This document shows, piece by piece, positions 6,077 to 7,203 of a stretch of DNA of 7,203 bases (position 1 is its first letter; each line of letters opens with the position of its first letter). The position numbers and the translations under genes are program-made. The stretch covers positions 1-7,203 of the forward strand of contig JBFJVZ010000397.1 in the NCBI GenBank assembly GCA_041623895.1. Direction: 5' to 3'. The notes below the pieces were generated by a model, which searched no databases, was not told the DNA's origin, and saw nothing but the letters and a program-made list of their open reading frames with translations. Source of the DNA: JBFJVZ01 sp041623895 (GTDB taxonomy: Bacteria; Planctomycetota; Planctomycetia; Pirellulales; Pirellulaceae).

Positions 6077-6799
6077 ATGAAAACTATCGCAGTGATTGTT
6101 GTGTTGGCGGTAGCGTCACTTTTTGGGGGCAGAGCGGTAGCACAGTCGGAATCGCCAGCCAAGGACAAGGCATCCGCGGTAAACATTGAAATCAGCGCCG
6201 CTGGATCGTTGCGAGTTGATGGACTTGAAACGCAAAAATCGACTTTTAAATCGCTGTTACGCCGTAAGGCCAAAGCGATTCGCGCGGGCATCAGGGGAGT
6301 TCAGAAAACCGTCGTTGCGATCACGGCAGATGGCGAAGCAACTTTTCGCGATGTAAGACTCGTGATTAGAGTCGCGCAAGACTCTTTGTTCGAACAATTT
6401 GCGCTACACATTGGCAAGGCAACTTTTCGTTTCGATGCACCGCTTGCCGCTCCGGCGGAAGGGCTGCCGGACGTAAACGCGCTTCCGCCTTTGCGTGTGC
6501 GGTTACACGCGGGCAAGGACGGTTCGCTGCTTAGAATCGTCGTGAACGACAGGGAATTGCCGTCACTGATCGCGTTGCAACAGTTTCTTATCGGTATCAT
6601 TGGCAAGTATCCTGGCAGCCATGCAGTCGGAAACCTATTAAGCGATGACGGGCTTAAACTCAAACACCTCGCTGCAGCCCATGAAAAAGTTAATGGATAT
6701 ATTGACGCGAATGGCAAGCGACGCGAACTGATCAAGAATATCCGGCCAATTGCTGGCGGCTCGGAGATAGAAGTGATAGAGGTGATTCCCGCACGCTGA
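6077..6799 (+). CDS. Secreted protein with two ExbD/TolR-like domains
   Basis: The 240-residue product begins with a classical signal peptide (MKTIAVIVVLAVASLFG) and an AVA/Q cleavage site at 21-23. Two related alpha/beta units follow. Unit one (about 36-115) has VNIEISAAGSLRVDG, a basic helix, VVAITADGEATFRDV and a further helix, the order seen in the periplasmic domain of ExbD/TolR ('I.AD..V.Y..V'). Unit two (about 138-222) has LRVRLHAGKDG, RIVVNDREL, the helix ALQQFLIGIIG, then DDGLKLKHLAAAHEKVNGYI and KRRELIKNI, as in the C-terminal domain of planctomycete ExbD-like proteins (family pattern from memory). True ExbD/TolR are anchored by a transmembrane helix bearing an essential Asp and work with ExbB/TolQ; here the N-terminal hydrophobic stretch looks cleavable and has no Asp, so a proton-channel role is unlikely. 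No ExbB/TolQ or TonB gene is in the window. The ankyrin gene follows 79 bases later. Confidence 0.72.
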   Translation: MKTIAVIVVLAVASLFGGRAVAQSESPAKDKASAVNIEISAAGSLRVDGLETQKSTFKSLLRRKAKAIRAGIRGVQKTVVAITADGEATFRDVRLVIRVAQDSLFEQFALHIGKATFRFDAPLAAPAEGLPDVNALPPLRVRLHAGKDGSLLRIVVNDRELPSLIALQQFLIGIIGKYPGSHAVGNLLSDDGLKLKHLAAAHEKVNGYIDANGKRRELIKNIRPIAGGSEIEVIEVIPAR

Positions 6800-6817
6800 A
6801 AGTGCGTTTGCGTATGC

Positions 6818-6840
6818 GTGTGGCGATGACCATCGCGCAC
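6818..6840 (+). other. Small hairpin after the ExbD-like gene
   Basis: GTGT and GCGAT (6818-6821, 6823-6827) pair with ATCGC and GCAC (6832-6840) around a GACC loop, with one bulged G, giving a 9-bp stem that includes one interrupted step. It sits 18 bases after the stop codon. No T-run follows, so it may be a 3'-end or attenuating hairpin rather than a true terminator. It could also be chance. Confidence 0.3.
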
Positions 6841-6864
6841 AGCAACAATCTTAGACCTGTGGTT

Positions 6865-6869
6865 GGAGG
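6865..6869 (+). promoter_or_regulatory. Shine-Dalgarno GGAGG for the ankyrin gene
   Basis: GGAGG lies 9 bases before the ATG at 6879. It is the best ribosome-binding site in the window and fixes the start of the right-edge gene. Confidence 0.8.
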
Positions 6870-6878
6870 TGCAACAAC

Positions 6879-7203
6879 ATGAACCGATCAATCTTTGTTT
6901 GCTGCATTGCCGTGCTACTGGGGCCTGTATTATTGCGCGAGCTGGCCGCAGATGAGATTCACAACGCGGCAAACGTGGGTGCAACTGATCGCGTCAAGGC
7001 ATTATTGGCTGATAATCCCAAGCTGGCTGTTGCGGTGCATTCGGGCGGCGGCACTCCATTACACTTCGCATCGCGCGGCGGGCATGTGGAAGTCGTGCGG
7101 TTGTTGTTGGCCGCCAAAGCGAATGTGAATTCGACTGATCGTTCGCGGAGCACACCCCTTCATCTAGCGGCGGAATCAGGCAGCCTGGAAACCGCGAGGT
7201 TGC
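6879..7203 (+). CDS. Exported ankyrin-repeat protein, N-terminal part (3' end outside window)
   Basis: The 108 visible residues start with a signal peptide (MNRSIFVCCIAVLLGPVLL) and a probable cleavage site near RELAA/DE (20-25), so the protein is predicted to be exported. Ankyrin repeats follow: a divergent first unit (about 26-55, DEIHNAANVGATDRVKALLA), a clear second with TPLHFASRGGHVEVVRLLL (59-77) ending KANVNSTD, and a third beginning TPLHLAAESGSLETARL (92-108) and cut by the window edge. The TPLH and GHVEVVRLLL signatures are unmistakable. Ankyrin stacks bind proteins; the partner is unknown. The frame stays open to the last base, so the total length is unknown. The start is fixed by the strong GGAGG upstream. 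It lies on the same strand as the ExbD-like gene, 79 bases behind it, so co-transcription is possible. Confidence 0.93.
   Translation, partial: MNRSIFVCCIAVLLGPVLLRELAADEIHNAANVGATDRVKALLADNPKLAVAVHSGGGTPLHFASRGGHVEVVRLLLAAKANVNSTDRSRSTPLHLAAESGSLETARL

Noticed and set aside
6301..6984. Antisense open frame of 227 codons over the ExbD-like gene
   Set aside because: It is Ser/Leu/Cys-rich shadow sequence lacking motifs, and it crosses the end of the plus-strand gene and the start of the ankyrin gene.

Overview
The window looks like chromosomal DNA of a planctomycete, probably of the Pirellulales/Rhodopirellula type. This is inferred from gene content and repeat style; there is no rRNA or other marker. 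The pointers are two secreted Cys-type sulfatases, several exported proteins of low annotation, short spacer repeats built on a 7-bp period, and GC-rich 'GGGAGGGCGA' and 'GTAGGCCAGGAC' hairpin repeats of a kind I associate with planctomycete intergenic DNA. GC is moderate. Coding density is moderate, with gaps of 388 and 347 bases.

Layout. Bases 2-472 (+) are the C-terminal end of a sulfatase that begins outside the window. Bases 611-1024 (+) encode the N-terminal half of a PhnD-like phosphonate/phosphite-binding lipoprotein that stops abruptly; its stop overlaps the start of a complete, catalytically intact sulfatase at 1021-2529 (+). A 388-base spacer with two heptamer repeat arrays follows, then a small conserved hypothetical protein at 2918-3301 (+). 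Two minus-strand genes come next: a secreted TPR protein (3311-4192) and a 425-residue membrane-anchored protein of unknown function (4452-5729). The spacer between them carries two hairpin repeats, one of which supplies the stop codon of the 425-residue gene. From 6077 the plus strand resumes with a signal-peptide-bearing protein containing two ExbD/TolR-like domains (6077-6799). An exported ankyrin-repeat protein (from 6879) follows and runs off the right edge.

How the genes fit together. The sulfatases would desulfate polysaccharides outside the cytoplasm, typical for planctomycetes that feed on sulfated algal or animal glycans. The PhnD piece probably cannot bind ligand and looks like the remnant of a gene cut short where the sulfatase now begins. 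The other genes show no shared pathway; most encode exported or envelope proteins. I find no convincing new multi-gene system. The most unusual points are the PhnD/sulfatase junction, the uncharacterised 425-residue family, the unanchored tandem ExbD-like protein and the repeat-derived stop codon. No tRNA, rRNA, CRISPR array, transposase or attachment site was seen.
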